NCBI RefSeq assembly: GCF_950097975.1
Contig: NZ_CATNHF010000012.1
Span: 186,001 to 250,000, forward strand
Direction of reading: 5' to 3'
From: Microbacterium sp. T2.11-28
Lineage (GTDB): Bacteria > Actinomycetota > Actinomycetes > Actinomycetales > Microbacteriaceae
Length of the DNA: 64,000 nucleotides
Positions within the stretch are counted from its first letter, which is position 1. Each line of letters opens with the position of its first letter. A program made the translations under genes and the position numbers. Below the pieces are notes generated by a model. The model had not been told where the DNA came from and searched no databases. It saw nothing but the letters and a program-made list of their open reading frames with translations. Shown here piece by piece: positions 36,656 through 45,891 of the stretch.

Positions 36656-36740
36656 GCACGTCGACCACGGCCACCGCACCTCGACCTCACGGCTCGGACG
36701 CGTCCTCAGCCCCGCGGGTGTCGGTGGTCCGCCGTTCACG

Positions 36741-36812
36741 ACTCCGGAAGCCCGACGCCGGACCGCTGCGGAACCAGGGCTGCGGGCCCGATTCCCACCA
36801 AACTTCCGGAGT
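36741..36812. repeat. Inverted repeat ACTCCGGAAG / CTTCCGGAGT
   Basis: ACTCCGGAAG (36741-36750) and CTTCCGGAGT (36803-36812) are exact complements with a 52-base loop. It is a short relative of the element at 63939-63956. It lies in the 260-bp gap between the alpha-glucosidase promoter and apt; apart from the two promoters I see nothing else there. Confidence 0.6.
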
Positions 36813-36889
36813 TGCGCGCACCCCGCCTCCGAGCCCCGCGGCGACGGGCGGCTCCGGGCGCCGCCGTGATGCCCGCGTACGCTGGTGCG

Positions 36890-37405
36890 GTGACTCCCGA
36901 CCTCGCGCGCGCCGAATCCCTCATCGCCCGGATCCCCGACTTCCCCGAGCCGGGCATCCTGTTCCGCGACATCTCGCCGCTGCTGGCCGACGCGTCCGCC
37001 ATGCGCACCGTGATCGATGCGCTGGTGGCGCCGTTCGCCGGGGAGTTCGACGTCGTCGCGGGCGTCGAGGCGCGCGGGTTCCTGCTGGCCGGGGCGGCCG
37101 CGGTCGCGGCGGGGGTGGGCATGGTCCCGATCCGCAAGGCGGGGAAGCTCCCGCGCCCGGCCGCCGGGGTCACCTACGACCTCGAGTACGGGCGGGCCAC
37201 CATCGAGATGGCCGCCGACCTTCCCGTCGGGACGCGGGTCCTGCTGGTCGACGACGTGCTCGCCACGGGCGGCACGCTGCGCGCGGGGCAGCGCCTGCTG
37301 GACGAGCTCGGCTACCGGCTCGCCGGAACCGCCGTGCTGATGGAGCTCGCCGACCTCGGCGGCCGCGAGGTGTGCGGCCCGGTCCACAGCGTCTTCACCG
37401 TCTGA
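36890..37405 (+). CDS. apt: Adenine phosphoribosyltransferase
   Basis: The enzyme salvages adenine with PRPP to AMP. The 171-residue protein has the Apt N-terminal block IPDFPEPGILFRDISPLLAD and the PRPP-binding loop VLLVDDVLATGGTL near residue 122. A -10 TACGCT (36878-36883) ends six bases before the GTG at 36890, which is therefore the predicted leaderless start; upstream in-frame ATGs would lie within or before the promoter. It is one of several purine genes in the window but is not adjacent to any of them. Confidence 0.93.
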   Translation: MTPDLARAESLIARIPDFPEPGILFRDISPLLADASAMRTVIDALVAPFAGEFDVVAGVEARGFLLAGAAAVAAGVGMVPIRKAGKLPRPAAGVTYDLEYGRATIEMAADLPVGTRVLLVDDVLATGGTLRAGQRLLDELGYRLAGTAVLMELADLGGREVCGPVHSVFTV

Positions 37406-37429
37406 CGCCGCCGGTCGGGCCGCCCGCGG

Positions 37430-38245
37430 TCAGGTCAGGGTGCCGGTCATGCCCATCCGGGCGAGCACCGCGGTCTCCACGATCTGCACGACGTTGTAGA
37501 GCACCAGGGTCACCAGCGTGATCACGGCCACCGACGCCCACAGCTCCTCGAAGCGGGCCGAGGCGTTGAACTTCTGGATCATGCCGCCGATCCCCTGACC
37601 CGTCGAGAGCCACTCCGCCAGGAGCGCACCGGTCACCGCACCGGGCACCGACACCCGCGCGGCGGCGAACAGCGAGGGGAGCGCCCCGGGCACGTTCACC
37701 TTGCGCAGCGCGGTCAGCCGCGACCCGCCGTACACATGGACGAGGTCCAGGCTCTCGGGGTGGGCGCGGCTGAGCCCGAACAGCACGGACGCCAGCGCCG
37801 GGAAGAGCACGACGATGCTCCCGATCACGGCCACCGACGCGGCCGAGCCGCGCCCGGTGATGAGGATGATGACCGGCGCGAGGGCCACCAGCGGCACGCT
37901 GCGCAGCAGCAGGGCCAGCGGCATGACGCCCGCCTCCACGCCGCGCGAGAGCGAGAACAGGATCGCGAGGGCGATCGCCGCGAGGATGCCGATGACGAAG
38001 CCGAGCGCGGCGTCTTGCAGCGTCTGAGCCAGCAGCGGCGCGAGGGCGGCGCGGTTCTCCGCGGCGCTTCCCGGCTCGTCGCCGTCGCTGAAGAGGAACG
38101 CCCACACCTCGGCGGGGCCCTTCGCGACGTAGGCGGAGATGCCCGTGAGGCTCACGACGCCCTGCCACAGCAGCAGGATGATCGCGAGGGTCACGACCGC
38201 GTTGAGCGCGGCCCGCCCGACCGCGCGCCACATCGCCCGGTTCAT
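37430..38245 (-). CDS. ABC transporter permease (SsuC/ThiX-like), second of two
   Basis: The 271-residue permease has six helices and a coupling loop, SLDLVHVYGGSRLTALRKVNVPGALPSLFAA. It is of the SsuC/TauC family that works with SsuB-type ATPases. It is the fourth gene of a binding protein-ATPase-permease-permease operon and overlaps the preceding permease by ATGA. The two permeases probably form a heterodimer, which is less usual than the single-permease arrangement of sulfonate systems. Confidence 0.85.
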   Translation of the reverse strand: MNRAMWRAVGRAALNAVVTLAIILLLWQGVVSLTGISAYVAKGPAEVWAFLFSDGDEPGSAAENRAALAPLLAQTLQDAALGFVIGILAAIALAILFSLSRGVEAGVMPLALLLRSVPLVALAPVIILITGRGSAASVAVIGSIVVLFPALASVLFGLSRAHPESLDLVHVYGGSRLTALRKVNVPGALPSLFAAARVSVPGAVTGALLAEWLSTGQGIGGMIQKFNASARFEELWASVAVITLVTLVLYNVVQIVETAVLARMGMTGTLT

Positions 38246-39066
38246 CGGCGCGCCCCCGCTCCGCTCGCGCGACCCGACACCCACGGGGTCACGAGCCGGG
38301 ACAGGAGGCCCACCAGCGCGTAGCCGGCCAGGGCGATGAGGGCGCACAGCAGGAAGACGACCCACACGCGGGCGGAGTCGAGGTTCCCCTGCAGGCGGAT
38401 GAGGGTGATCCCGACGCCGCGATCGATCGCGCCCATGTACTCGCCGAGCACCGCGCCGAGGAAGGCGCTGGGCACCGCGATCTGGAGGGCGTTGAGGATC
38501 GACGGGAGGGCGGCGATCAGCCGGACCTTCCGCAGCTGGGTCAGCCGGGAGCCGCCGTAGACGCGGACGACGTCGAGCGAGGCCCGGTCGGCGGCGGTGA
38601 AGCCGAGGACGGCGCCGACGACGGTCGTGAAGAAGACCGCCAGGGCGGCGAGGAAGACGGCGGTCGAGCTGGCGTCGCCGGGCTGCTTCGCTCCCCCGAG
38701 GGTCACGATCGCGATGCCGCCCACGGCGACCACCGGGAGGCAGTAGCTCACGACGGCGATCTGCATGACGATCGGCTCCAGCCGGGGCAGCAGCAGCACG
38801 GTCGCCGCGAGCAGGAGTGCGATCCCGTTGCCCCAGGCGTACCCGATCGCCGCCTCGCGCACGGTGACGCCGAAGACCGACCAGTACGCGGCGGGACCGT
38901 CGGAGACGAGTGTCGTCACGACCACCCACGGCGAGGGCACCGGGGTGTAGTCGGTGCCGGGCGCGGGGGTGAACACGGTGGCGGAGAACACCCACCACAC
39001 GGCGATGAGCACGGCGGTGCCGATCACGGCGGCGACCCATCCCGGCATCCGGGTGCGGGCACGCAC
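38242..39066 (-). CDS. ABC transporter permease (SsuC/ThiX-like), first of two
   Basis: The 274-residue paralogue of the next gene shares the coupling loop form SLDVVRVYGGSRLTQLRKVRLIAALPSILNA. It has six predicted helices. It starts at GTG 39066, one base after the ATPase stop, and overlaps the following permease by four bases. The substrate is undefined; see the binding-protein entry. Confidence 0.85.
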   Translation of the reverse strand: MRARTRMPGWVAAVIGTAVLIAVWWVFSATVFTPAPGTDYTPVPSPWVVVTTLVSDGPAAYWSVFGVTVREAAIGYAWGNGIALLLAATVLLLPRLEPIVMQIAVVSYCLPVVAVGGIAIVTLGGAKQPGDASSTAVFLAALAVFFTTVVGAVLGFTAADRASLDVVRVYGGSRLTQLRKVRLIAALPSILNALQIAVPSAFLGAVLGEYMGAIDRGVGITLIRLQGNLDSARVWVVFLLCALIALAGYALVGLLSRLVTPWVSGRASGAGARR

Positions 39067-39067
39067 G

Positions 39068-39901
39068 TCAGGCCTCCGCGGCGGCGCGCCCGTCGGCGCC
39101 GAAGAGCAGCTCCGACGCGCGGTCGACCAGGGCGTGGAACTCGGGTGTCCGCTGCATCTCGGGCGTGCGGGGCCGCGGCAGGTCGACCTCGATGATCTCC
39201 TTCACGCGGCCCGGCCGCGGCGACATGACGGCCACGCGGTCCGACAGGAAGATCGCCTCGGAGATGCCGTGGGTCACCAGCAGCGTCGTGGCCGGCTTCT
39301 CGCTCCAGATCCGCAGCAGCTCGAGGTTGAGGTTCTGGCGGGTCATGTCGTCGAGCGCGCCGAACGGCTCGTCGAGCAGCAGCACCGAGGGCTTCAGGGC
39401 CAGCGCCCGCGCGATCGAGACGCGCTGCCGCATGCCGCCCGACAGCTGCGACGGCCGGGACTTCTCGAACCCCTGCAGGCCGACCAGCGCGATGAGCTCG
39501 TCGATGTAGGCGTCGTCGACCGGGCGCCCGGCGACCTCGAAGGGCAGGCGGATGTTGCTGCGCACGCTCCGCCACGGCAGGAGCGCGTGGTCCTGGAACG
39601 CGATGCCGAGCTCGCCCGAGGCGCGCAGCTCGTGCGGGGTCTTGCCGTCGACGCGCACCTCGCCGCCGGTGGGCGTCTCGAGGTCGGCGAGGATCCGCAG
39701 GATCGTGGACTTCCCGCACCCCGAGGGGCCGAGGAGGGCCAGGAACGAGCCCTGGTCGGTGTGCAGGTCGGTGTCCTGCAGGGCCGTGACGGTGCGGCCG
39801 CGACCGGTCGCGAACGTCTTGGTCAGACCGTCGATCCGGATGCCGGTGCCCCCCTGCGCGGGGAAGGCACCGGCATCCGTCGTCGTGGAGCTCTGGTTCA
39901 T
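39068..39901 (-). CDS. ABC transporter ATP-binding protein (SsuB/TauB-like)
   Basis: The 277-residue ATPase has Walker [10 protein letters not shown], signature [15 protein letters not shown], Walker [12 protein letters not shown] and switch His LVTHGISEA. It matches nitrate/sulfonate/taurine-type ATPases. It is the second gene of the four-gene importer, 18 bases after the binding-protein gene, whose stop precedes its ATG at 39901. Confidence 0.9.
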   Translation of the reverse strand: MNQSSTTTDAGAFPAQGGTGIRIDGLTKTFATGRGRTVTALQDTDLHTDQGSFLALLGPSGCGKSTILRILADLETPTGGEVRVDGKTPHELRASGELGIAFQDHALLPWRSVRSNIRLPFEVAGRPVDDAYIDELIALVGLQGFEKSRPSQLSGGMRQRVSIARALALKPSVLLLDEPFGALDDMTRQNLNLELLRIWSEKPATTLLVTHGISEAIFLSDRVAVMSPRPGRVKEIIEVDLPRPRTPEMQRTPEFHALVDRASELLFGADGRAAAEA

Positions 39902-39919
39902 GGATTCAGGTGCGGCTGA

Positions 39920-41035
39920 TCAGGGCAGGTAGTTCTTGAGCTCGGCGTCCTCGGCGTAGATCTCGTCGATGATCGTCGTGTCGAAGAGGTCGTCGACCGA
40001 GACCTCCCACCCGGCGGCGGCGAGCGAGTCGACCGTCTGCTGCTTGAGCTCGTCGGAGATGGTGAACAGGCCGTTCGCCTCGGTCTCGGGGGTCGAGATG
40101 AGGAGCTTCTCGGCCTCGAGGCCCATGCCGGTCTTGACCGGGTCGAGGGCGCCGAACACGGCCTCGAGACCGTCGGCGGACTCCTCGGCGGCCGCGTTGT
40201 AGTACTTCTCGATGAGCTCGACCGAGTCGTCGGTGGAGTTCTGGAAGACGTCCGTCCAGCCCTTGATCTCCGCGGTGAGGAACGCCTTCAGCAGATCCTT
40301 GTTCTCGGCCAGGTACTGATCGGTCACCGAGAACGTCTCGGCCACGTAGGGCACGCCGTTGTCGGCGTACGACAGGTTCGTGATCTCGTAGCCGGCGAGC
40401 TCCACGGTCAGCGCCTCGTTGGTGAGGTAGGCCATGAAGCCGTCGACGTCGCCGTTCATGAGCGGTGTCGGGTCGAAGTCGACGGGGACGACGGTGACGT
40501 CGGCCGGGTCGATCCCGTTCGCGTTCAGGAGCGCCTGGAAGACCGACGCGTTGGAGTCCTGCACGCCGATCGTCTTGCCGACGAGGTCCTGCGGGGTGGT
40601 GATGTCGGCGCCGTCGGCCAGCGACAGGATCGTGAAGGGGTTCTTCTGGAACGTCGCGCCGATGATCTTCAGCGGGGCGTCCTGCTCGGCGATCGCCGCG
40701 CCGATCGAGGCGGCGTCGGAGAGGGCGACCTGCACGGTGCCCGACAGGAGCTTCGCGACACCGGTGTCGGGGCCGGAGATGCCGATGACGTTCGAGAAGC
40801 CGGCCTCGTCGTAGTAGCCGTTCTCGTAGGCGTAGAACTCGCCGGCGAACTCCTCGTTCTTGATCCACGAGTACTGGACGCTGATCTCGCCGAAGTCGGC
40901 CGCCGCGTCGCCGGAGCCCGACGGGGCCGGGTCGCCGCTTCCCGCGCAGGCGGAGAGTGCGAGAACGGATGCCACGGCAACGGCTGCCGTGGCGAGGACG
41001 CGGGCGCGCGGGCGCCGGGTGCTGTGGATCGCCAT
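39920..41035 (-). CDS. NMT1/THI5-like substrate-binding lipoprotein
   Basis: The 371-residue protein has a Tat/Sec-like basic N-terminus (STRRPRARVL), a hydrophobic core and the lipobox LSAC. The mature part resembles the SsuA/NMT1/THI5 group: VQYSWIKNEEFAGEFYAYENGYYDEAGF, where WIKNEEFAGEFYAYENGYY is the pyrimidine-precursor type signature, and LVGKTIGVQDSNASVFQALLNANGID. It may carry a thiamin pyrimidine, riboflavin-like or other nitrogen compound, but no TPP riboswitch is visible upstream. Instead there is a GlnR-like box. It is the first gene of the operon. Confidence 0.8.
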   Translation of the reverse strand: MAIHSTRRPRARVLATAAVAVASVLALSACAGSGDPAPSGSGDAAADFGEISVQYSWIKNEEFAGEFYAYENGYYDEAGFSNVIGISGPDTGVAKLLSGTVQVALSDAASIGAAIAEQDAPLKIIGATFQKNPFTILSLADGADITTPQDLVGKTIGVQDSNASVFQALLNANGIDPADVTVVPVDFDPTPLMNGDVDGFMAYLTNEALTVELAGYEITNLSYADNGVPYVAETFSVTDQYLAENKDLLKAFLTAEIKGWTDVFQNSTDDSVELIEKYYNAAAEESADGLEAVFGALDPVKTGMGLEAEKLLISTPETEANGLFTISDELKQQTVDSLAAAGWEVSVDDLFDTTIIDEIYAEDAELKNYLP

Positions 41036-41138
41036 CGAAGTCCTTCGGAGGTGGTGTCGGGTGCGGTGTCGGTGGAACGGATTGCGGTGCAGGTGGCACC
41101 ATGATCGCGCCGTCGTGTGTACGGCTACGGCCGCTCGT

Positions 41139-41154
41139 GTTTCCACCGTGTGAC
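41139..41154 (-). promoter_or_regulatory. GlnR-like box upstream of the NMT1-type importer
   Basis: On the minus strand GTCAC-n6-GAAAC (41154-41139) matches the actinobacterial GlnR consensus gTnAC-n6-GaAAC exactly. It lies 104 bases before the binding-protein ATG. It is a single a/b pair rather than the double pair seen at strong targets. Nitrogen control of the importer is inferred. Confidence 0.5.
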
Positions 41155-41231
41155 AAGTGCGGCAGCCGGGGGCCTCGGCGGCGGGGGGTCGCGGGTGGGA
41201 TACTCGTTGTGCCCTTCAGGAAAGGACCGCT

Positions 41232-42737
41232 GTGGGAACCACCACCTACGAACCGACCGTGCACATCACCTCGAGCACGGGAGCCCAGATCCACGTCGGC
41301 GGCGAGATCGACGAGGTCTTCGCATCGACCGAGGAAGGTCTGCGCGCGCGGGTCGTCGAGGCGATCCGTCAGCTGGCGGCGTCGGCGGGCGAGCCCGTGA
41401 CCGCCACCGTCGTCGACGGGGCCGCACGCTGGCCGATGATCGTGCACCCCGACGGCACCTTCCTGGAGGCGACGTCGCTGTCGTCGGCGGGCGAGGCGGC
41501 GCCGATCGGCGAGGGCGACGTCCCGACCCCGGTCGCTGCGGCCGCACCCGTGCCCGCCGACGCTCCCGCGCCCGCGCCGGTCGCCGAGGAGGCGCCCGAG
41601 CCGGTGGCGGCGGCTCCTGTCGCGGCGGCACCGGCGGCCGAGGACGCACCCGCTCCTGTGGCGGCGGCACCCGTGGCGGCGGCCCCTGTCGCGGCGGCGC
41701 CCGTGGCGGCGGCGGCCCCGGCGGCCCCAGCCCCGGTGGCGTCCGCGCCGTCCGGCGCACTGCGCGGCGACGGTCTCCGCCGCGAGCAGTCCGCACCGCG
41801 CACCGCGCCCACGGTCGACGACCTGCTGAGCTCGCGCAGCGACCGCTCCCGCCCGCGCGCCACCGAGGGGTGGCAGGGCTCGATCCGCCGGTTCACCGGC
41901 GGTGCGATCTCCCCGCGCCCCGGCCGGGCCGAGCGGTCCCGCCTGGAGCGGGAGCGCAAGGTGCAGCGCCGGCTCGACGCGCCCCGCACGATCGTCATCC
42001 TCAATCCCAAGGGCGGCGCGCACAAGACCACGAGCACGCTCCTGCTCGCCGCGACCTTCGGCACCCAGCGCGGCGGCGCGACCCTCGCCTGGGACAACAA
42101 CGAGACCCGTGGCACGCTCGGCTGGCGCGCGCAGCACGCCCCCCATCACCGGACCGCCGTCGACCTGCTCGCCGACCTCGACCGGTTCACCGAGCCCACC
42201 CACGCGAGCCTCGCCGGACTCGACACGTACGTGCGCACCCAGGTCGACGCCCGTTTCGACGTGCTCGCCTCCGACGAGGACGCCGCGGCATCGTCGACGA
42301 TCGACGCCGCCGCGTTCGACCGGCTCCACGGGGTGCTCTCGCGCTACTACCGTCTGCTCATCGTCGACACCGGAAACAACATGCGGGCGTCGAACTGGGT
42401 CGCGGCCGTGGCCGCCGCCGACCAGCTGGTCATCGTCTCGACCGTGCGCGAGGACACCGCGGCCAGTGCCGCGTGGCTGCTCGACGGCCTGCGCGAGAAG
42501 GGCTTCGACCACAAGATCGACCAGGCGGTGACGATCCTGGCCGCCCCGTCCGCGCGCCCCGACAAGCGCCTGTCGGAGCGTCTGGAGCGCCACTTCGAGC
42601 AGGTGACGTCGGCGGTCGTGCACGTGCCGTTCGATCCCGCGCTCGTCGACGGCGGACCGATCGATTTCGACGCGCTGTCGGCCGAGTCGCGCGACGCGTG
42701 GCTGACGGTCGCGGCGACGGTGGCCGACCGGCTCTGA
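41232..42737 (+). CDS. ParA/MinD-like ATPase with long Ala/Pro linker
   Basis: The 501-residue protein has three parts: an N-terminal domain of about 90 residues of unknown kind (VHITSSTGAQIHVGGEIDEVF), an Ala/Pro/Val-rich linker (about 95-190), and a ParA-type ATPase domain (about 250-495). The ATPase has the deviant Walker A NPKGGAHKTT and IVDTGNNMRASNW in the switch II position (DTG). No ParB or parS-like cluster is adjacent. Similar linker-ATPase proteins in actinobacteria act in polar organisation, secretion or surface systems. The start GTG has AGGAAAGGA upstream. Confidence 0.78.
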   Translation: MGTTTYEPTVHITSSTGAQIHVGGEIDEVFASTEEGLRARVVEAIRQLAASAGEPVTATVVDGAARWPMIVHPDGTFLEATSLSSAGEAAPIGEGDVPTPVAAAAPVPADAPAPAPVAEEAPEPVAAAPVAAAPAAEDAPAPVAAAPVAAAPVAAAPVAAAAPAAPAPVASAPSGALRGDGLRREQSAPRTAPTVDDLLSSRSDRSRPRATEGWQGSIRRFTGGAISPRPGRAERSRLERERKVQRRLDAPRTIVILNPKGGAHKTTSTLLLAATFGTQRGGATLAWDNNETRGTLGWRAQHAPHHRTAVDLLADLDRFTEPTHASLAGLDTYVRTQVDARFDVLASDEDAAASSTIDAAAFDRLHGVLSRYYRLLIVDTGNNMRASNWVAAVAAADQLVIVSTVREDTAASAAWLLDGLREKGFDHKIDQAVTILAAPSARPDKRLSERLERHFEQVTSAVVHVPFDPALVDGGPIDFDALSAESRDAWLTVAATVADRL

Positions 42738-42749
42738 GCCGAGGACGGC

Positions 42750-43667
42750 TCAGGCGGGGAGCACCACGTTCTCGTACTCCTCGCCGGCGCGCAGGTGCGC
42801 GATCTGACGGCGCAGCAGCGCAGCCAGCCGGGGCCGCATCGCGCTGGACGCCCCGCCCACGTGCGGTGCGATCAGCACGCCGGGCAGGGTCCACAGCGGA
42901 TGGTCCTGCGGCAGGGGCTCGGGGTCGGTCACGTCCAGGGCGGCGCGGATGCGCCCGTCGGCGACGTGCCGCACGAGCGCGTCGGTGTCGATGAGGGGGC
43001 CGCGTCCGACGTTGACGACGAGCGCGCCGTCGGGGAGCGCGGCGAGCTCGGCGTCGCCGATGAGGTGACGGGTGGCCTCGCCGCCCGGCAGCGACGCGAC
43101 GACGATGTCGACGGTCGGCAGCAGCTCCGCGAGCTCGTCGATGCCGTGGACGTGGACGCCGTCCTCCTCGCGCGCCCGGGAGGCGACGGGGACCAGCTCG
43201 ACCTCGAAGGGCGCGAGGCGGGCGCCGATCGCGGTGCCGACGCCGCCGTAGCCGAGCAGCAGCACCCGCCGGTCGGCGAGGCTGTCGGCGAAGACCGGCG
43301 CCCAGGTGCCCGTCTGCCCGTCGATCGCGAAGCGGTGCACGTGTCGCTGCACGGCGAGGGTCAGGGCCACCGCCAGCTCCGCGGTCGACGTCTCGTGGAC
43401 GGTCGAGGCGTTGGCGAACGGGATGCCCGGGGGCAGCACGTCCTCGACGCCCTCGTAGCCGATCGCCTGCCCCTGGACGAGGCCGATCTCGGCCTCGCCC
43501 AGGCGGGCGAGGAGCCCCTGCTGCGTCATGTACGGCGGCACCACGATGTCGAGCCGTTCGCGCGGCGCCGGTGACTGCAGGTCCCACACGATCACCTCGA
43601 CGTCGTCGGGGACGGAGGCCAGGTCGGCGGCGAGCTCGGCGGTCGGGACAGTCACGGCGAAGGTCAT
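42750..43667 (-). CDS. D-isomer 2-hydroxyacid dehydrogenase
   Basis: The 305-residue NAD-dependent enzyme has the Rossmann motif VLLLGYGGVGTAIGARL near residue 140. The catalytic Arg lies in VNVGRGPLID, Glu in TDPEPLPQDHPLW and His in LIAPHVGG, in the proper order. It is shorter than SerA and lacks an ACT domain, so serine synthesis is unlikely. I chose ATG 43667 because a -10 TAGCGT (43680-43675) lies seven bases upstream and GGAGG precedes it; a longer start at 43736 adds a non-conserved leader. Confidence 0.85.
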   Translation of the reverse strand: MTFAVTVPTAELAADLASVPDDVEVIVWDLQSPAPRERLDIVVPPYMTQQGLLARLGEAEIGLVQGQAIGYEGVEDVLPPGIPFANASTVHETSTAELAVALTLAVQRHVHRFAIDGQTGTWAPVFADSLADRRVLLLGYGGVGTAIGARLAPFEVELVPVASRAREEDGVHVHGIDELAELLPTVDIVVASLPGGEATRHLIGDAELAALPDGALVVNVGRGPLIDTDALVRHVADGRIRAALDVTDPEPLPQDHPLWTLPGVLIAPHVGGASSAMRPRLAALLRRQIAHLRAGEEYENVVLPA

Positions 43668-43747
43668 CCTCCACACGCTACCGGCAGCCGCAGCGGCAGG
43701 ACGCGACGGAGTAGCCTGCTCAGTACCCTGCGACAAGGAGATCGCCG

Positions 43748-44179
43748 ATGATTCCCGAGATCAACTACTGGGCCGTGATCGTGGCCACCGTCGCCGCGAT
43801 GGTGGTCGGCTCCGTCTGGTACGTCCCCAAGGTGTTCGGGGAGCGCTGGAAGCGGCTCGCCGAGGTGCGCGACCCCGAGACGTCGCTCCAGGCGATCCTC
43901 CCCCTCATCGTGTCGATCACCCTGTCGTTCCTGCTCGCGTGGGTGCTCGCCGGATCGGTCGCGATCGCGTGGCACTTCTACGGCGGCGGCTACCTGTCGT
44001 CGGCGCTCGTGACGGGACTGACCCTGTGGGCGGGCTTCACCGCCGGCCGCATGATCGTCCACGACGTCTTCGCCGGCCGCCCGTCGCAGCTGACGGTGCT
44101 CAACATCGCCCACGAGCTCGTGCTCATCGTGGTGATGTCGCTGATCATCGGCATCTGGCCGCCCGCCGGCACCGTCTAG
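43748..44179 (+). CDS. DUF1761-family membrane protein
   Basis: The 143-residue protein has four membrane helices and the DUF1761 signature MVVGSVWYVPKVFGERW near residues 18-34, then HDVFAGR and a terminal NIAHELVLIVVMSLIIGIWP helix. Function is unknown. AAGGAG lies eight bases before the ATG, and a TAGCCT -10 lies about 35 bases upstream. It ends next to the family B cluster. Confidence 0.8.
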   Translation: MIPEINYWAVIVATVAAMVVGSVWYVPKVFGERWKRLAEVRDPETSLQAILPLIVSITLSFLLAWVLAGSVAIAWHFYGGGYLSSALVTGLTLWAGFTAGRMIVHDVFAGRPSQLTVLNIAHELVLIVVMSLIIGIWPPAGTV

Positions 44180-44203
44180 CCCAGCCCGGCGCCGGGGATT
44201 GGT

Positions 44204-44873
44204 TGTCCCACTTTCGGTGGTGGGTTGTCCCAGTTTCGGTGGTGCATGTCCCAGTTTCCGCTGAATCGGGCGGTGTGAACCAGCCGAATGTGGGACACGC
44301 CCGGCGGTGGGTGTGTGCGGTCACCGAAGGTGGCGCATCAGTGCCCTGACCCTGAGGGGATGTCCCAACTTCTGCAGTGGATGTCCCAGATTCGGCTGAC
44401 TGGACAGGGGTGAACCAACCGAATGTGGGACATGGCCCCCGGCGCAACCAACCGAATGTGGGACATGGCCCCCGGCGCAACCAACCGAATGTGGGACATG
44501 GCTGGCGGTGGGTGTGTGTGCGGGGTCACCGAAGGTGGCGCATCAGTGCCCTGACCCTGAGGGGATGTCCCAACTTCTGCAGTGGATGTCCCAAATTCGG
44601 CTGACTCGACAGGGGTGAACCAGCCGAATGTGGGACATGCCCCCGGCGCAACCAGCCGAATGTGGGACATGGCCGGCGGTGGGTGGGTGTGTGCGGTCAC
44701 CGAAGGTGGCGCATCAGTGCCCTGACACTGAGGGGGTGTCCCAGCTTCTGCAGTGGATGTCCCAAATTCGGCTGACTGGACAGGGATAAACCGGCCGAAT
44801 GTGGGACATGGCCCCGGCGCAACCAGCCGAATGTGGGACATGGCCCCCGGCGCCAGCAGCCGAAAGTGGGACA
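44204..44873. repeat. Expanded family B cluster: nine left and nine right motifs
   Basis: The 670-bp gap between convergent DUF1761 and purQ is filled by short motifs. TGTCCCA occurs nine times (44204, 44226, 44247, 44361, 44382, 44566, 44587, 44737, 44758) and TGGGACA nine times (44291, 44426, 44459, 44492, 44631, 44663, 44802, 44834, 44867). Three larger units of 171-205 bp, starting at 44303, 44504 and 44675, share TCACCGAAGGTGGCGCATCA and a CCGGCGCAACC linker. I see no gene, no ribosome site and no promoter; the frames open here on the minus strand are repeat translations. Confidence 0.92.
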
Positions 44874-44905
44874 TGGCCCGGCGCAACCGGCCGAAGGGGG
44901 GAGCG

Positions 44906-45613
44906 TCAGGCGGCGGCGGATGCCAGGGAGGCGATCGCCGACGTGAAGAAGCCGAGCCCGTCGACACCCGATCGCATGGCGGCGGTCGTGTCGGGGCCGA
45001 AGCCGGCCTCGACGGCGTGCTCGGGGTGGGGCATGAGGCCCACGACGTTGCCGCGCTCGTTGGTGAGGCCGGCGATGTCGTCGAGCGACCCGTTGGGGTT
45101 CACGCCCACGTAGCGGAACGCGACGAGGCCCTCGCCCTCGATCCGCGCGAGGGTCTCGGCGGAGCAGATGTAGCCGCCGTCGCCGTTCTTCAGCGGGATC
45201 GTGATCTCCTGACCGGCCGAGAAGTGCGAGGTCCAGGCGGTCGACGCGTTCTCGACCCGCAGGCGCTGATCACGGCGGATGAACTGCTGGTGGGCGTTGC
45301 GGATGAGGCCGCCGGGCAGCAGGTGCGCCTCGACGAGCATCTGGAAGCCGTTGCAGATACCGAGGATGGGCATGCCCTGGGCGGCGGCGTCCTTCACCTC
45401 GGCCATGATCGGCGACAGCGCGGCGATGGCGCCCGCCCGCAGGTAGTCGCCGTAGCTGAATCCGCCGGGAAGGACGAGCGCGTCGACCCCCTCGAGGTCG
45501 TGCGAGCCGTGCCAGAGGGCGACGGGCTCGGCGCCCGCGAGGCGGATGGCGCGCTGGGCATCGCCGTCGTCGAGCGAGCCGGGGAAGGTGATGACCCCGA
45601 TGCGCGCGGTCAC
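44906..45613 (-). CDS. purQ: Phosphoribosylformylglycinamidine synthase subunit I (glutaminase)
   Basis: PurQ is the class I glutamine amidotransferase that supplies ammonia to PurL. The 235-residue protein has the catalytic Cys in [12 protein letters not shown] near residue 87 and the late His in [10 protein letters not shown] (His and Glu of the triad) near 200. The start GTG at 45613 overlaps the purS stop by four bases. PurL lies 21 kb upstream in map terms. Confidence 0.95.
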   Translation of the reverse strand: MTARIGVITFPGSLDDGDAQRAIRLAGAEPVALWHGSHDLEGVDALVLPGGFSYGDYLRAGAIAALSPIMAEVKDAAAQGMPILGICNGFQMLVEAHLLPGGLIRNAHQQFIRRDQRLRVENASTAWTSHFSAGQEITIPLKNGDGGYICSAETLARIEGEGLVAFRYVGVNPNGSLDDIAGLTNERGNVVGLMPHPEHAVEAGFGPDTTAAMRSGVDGLGFFTSAIASLASAAA

Positions 45614-45855
45614 TCGACGACCTCGATGCCGACCACGTCCTCGATCACGGCGTTGGAGAGGATCTCGTCGGCGATCCGCTTGACCGTGGCCAGCGTCTGC
45701 TCGTCGGCGGTGTCGACGGTGAGCTCGAACCGCTTGCCGATGCGGACGCCGGAGATCCCGCCGACCTCCAGGCGCGAGAGCGCTCCGGCCACGGCCTTCC
45801 CCTGGGGGTCCAGCAGCTCGGCCTTGGGCATGACGTCGACGACGATGGTGGGCAT
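45610..45855 (-). CDS. purS: PurS, structural subunit of FGAM synthase
   Basis: The 81-residue protein has PurS features: [20 protein letters not shown] and the C-terminal [14 protein letters not shown]. It bridges small PurL and PurQ, so its presence confirms the three-part enzyme. The minus-strand promoter is probably TAGACT at 45967-45962, giving a leader of about 100 nt that contains a degenerate family A element. Confidence 0.92.
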   Translation of the reverse strand: MPTIVVDVMPKAELLDPQGKAVAGALSRLEVGGISGVRIGKRFELTVDTADEQTLATVKRIADEILSNAVIEDVVGIEVVE

Positions 45856-45891
45856 CTGGTCCTCCAGGCGGCCGCGTTTCGCGGCCGCGGC

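Noticed and set aside
41036..41231. TPP riboswitch upstream of the NMT1-type operon
   Set aside because: The conserved TPP-box elements (CTGAGA and ACCTGATC) are absent.
44204..44873. CRISPR array
   Set aside because: Repeat lengths and spacings vary, the motifs are in both orientations, the intervening sequence is itself repeated, and there are no cas genes.
44338..44967. Minus-strand frame encoding repeated MSHIRLVAPG-like units
   Set aside because: It is only the translation of the family B array and overlaps the end of purQ; no ribosome site or promoter.
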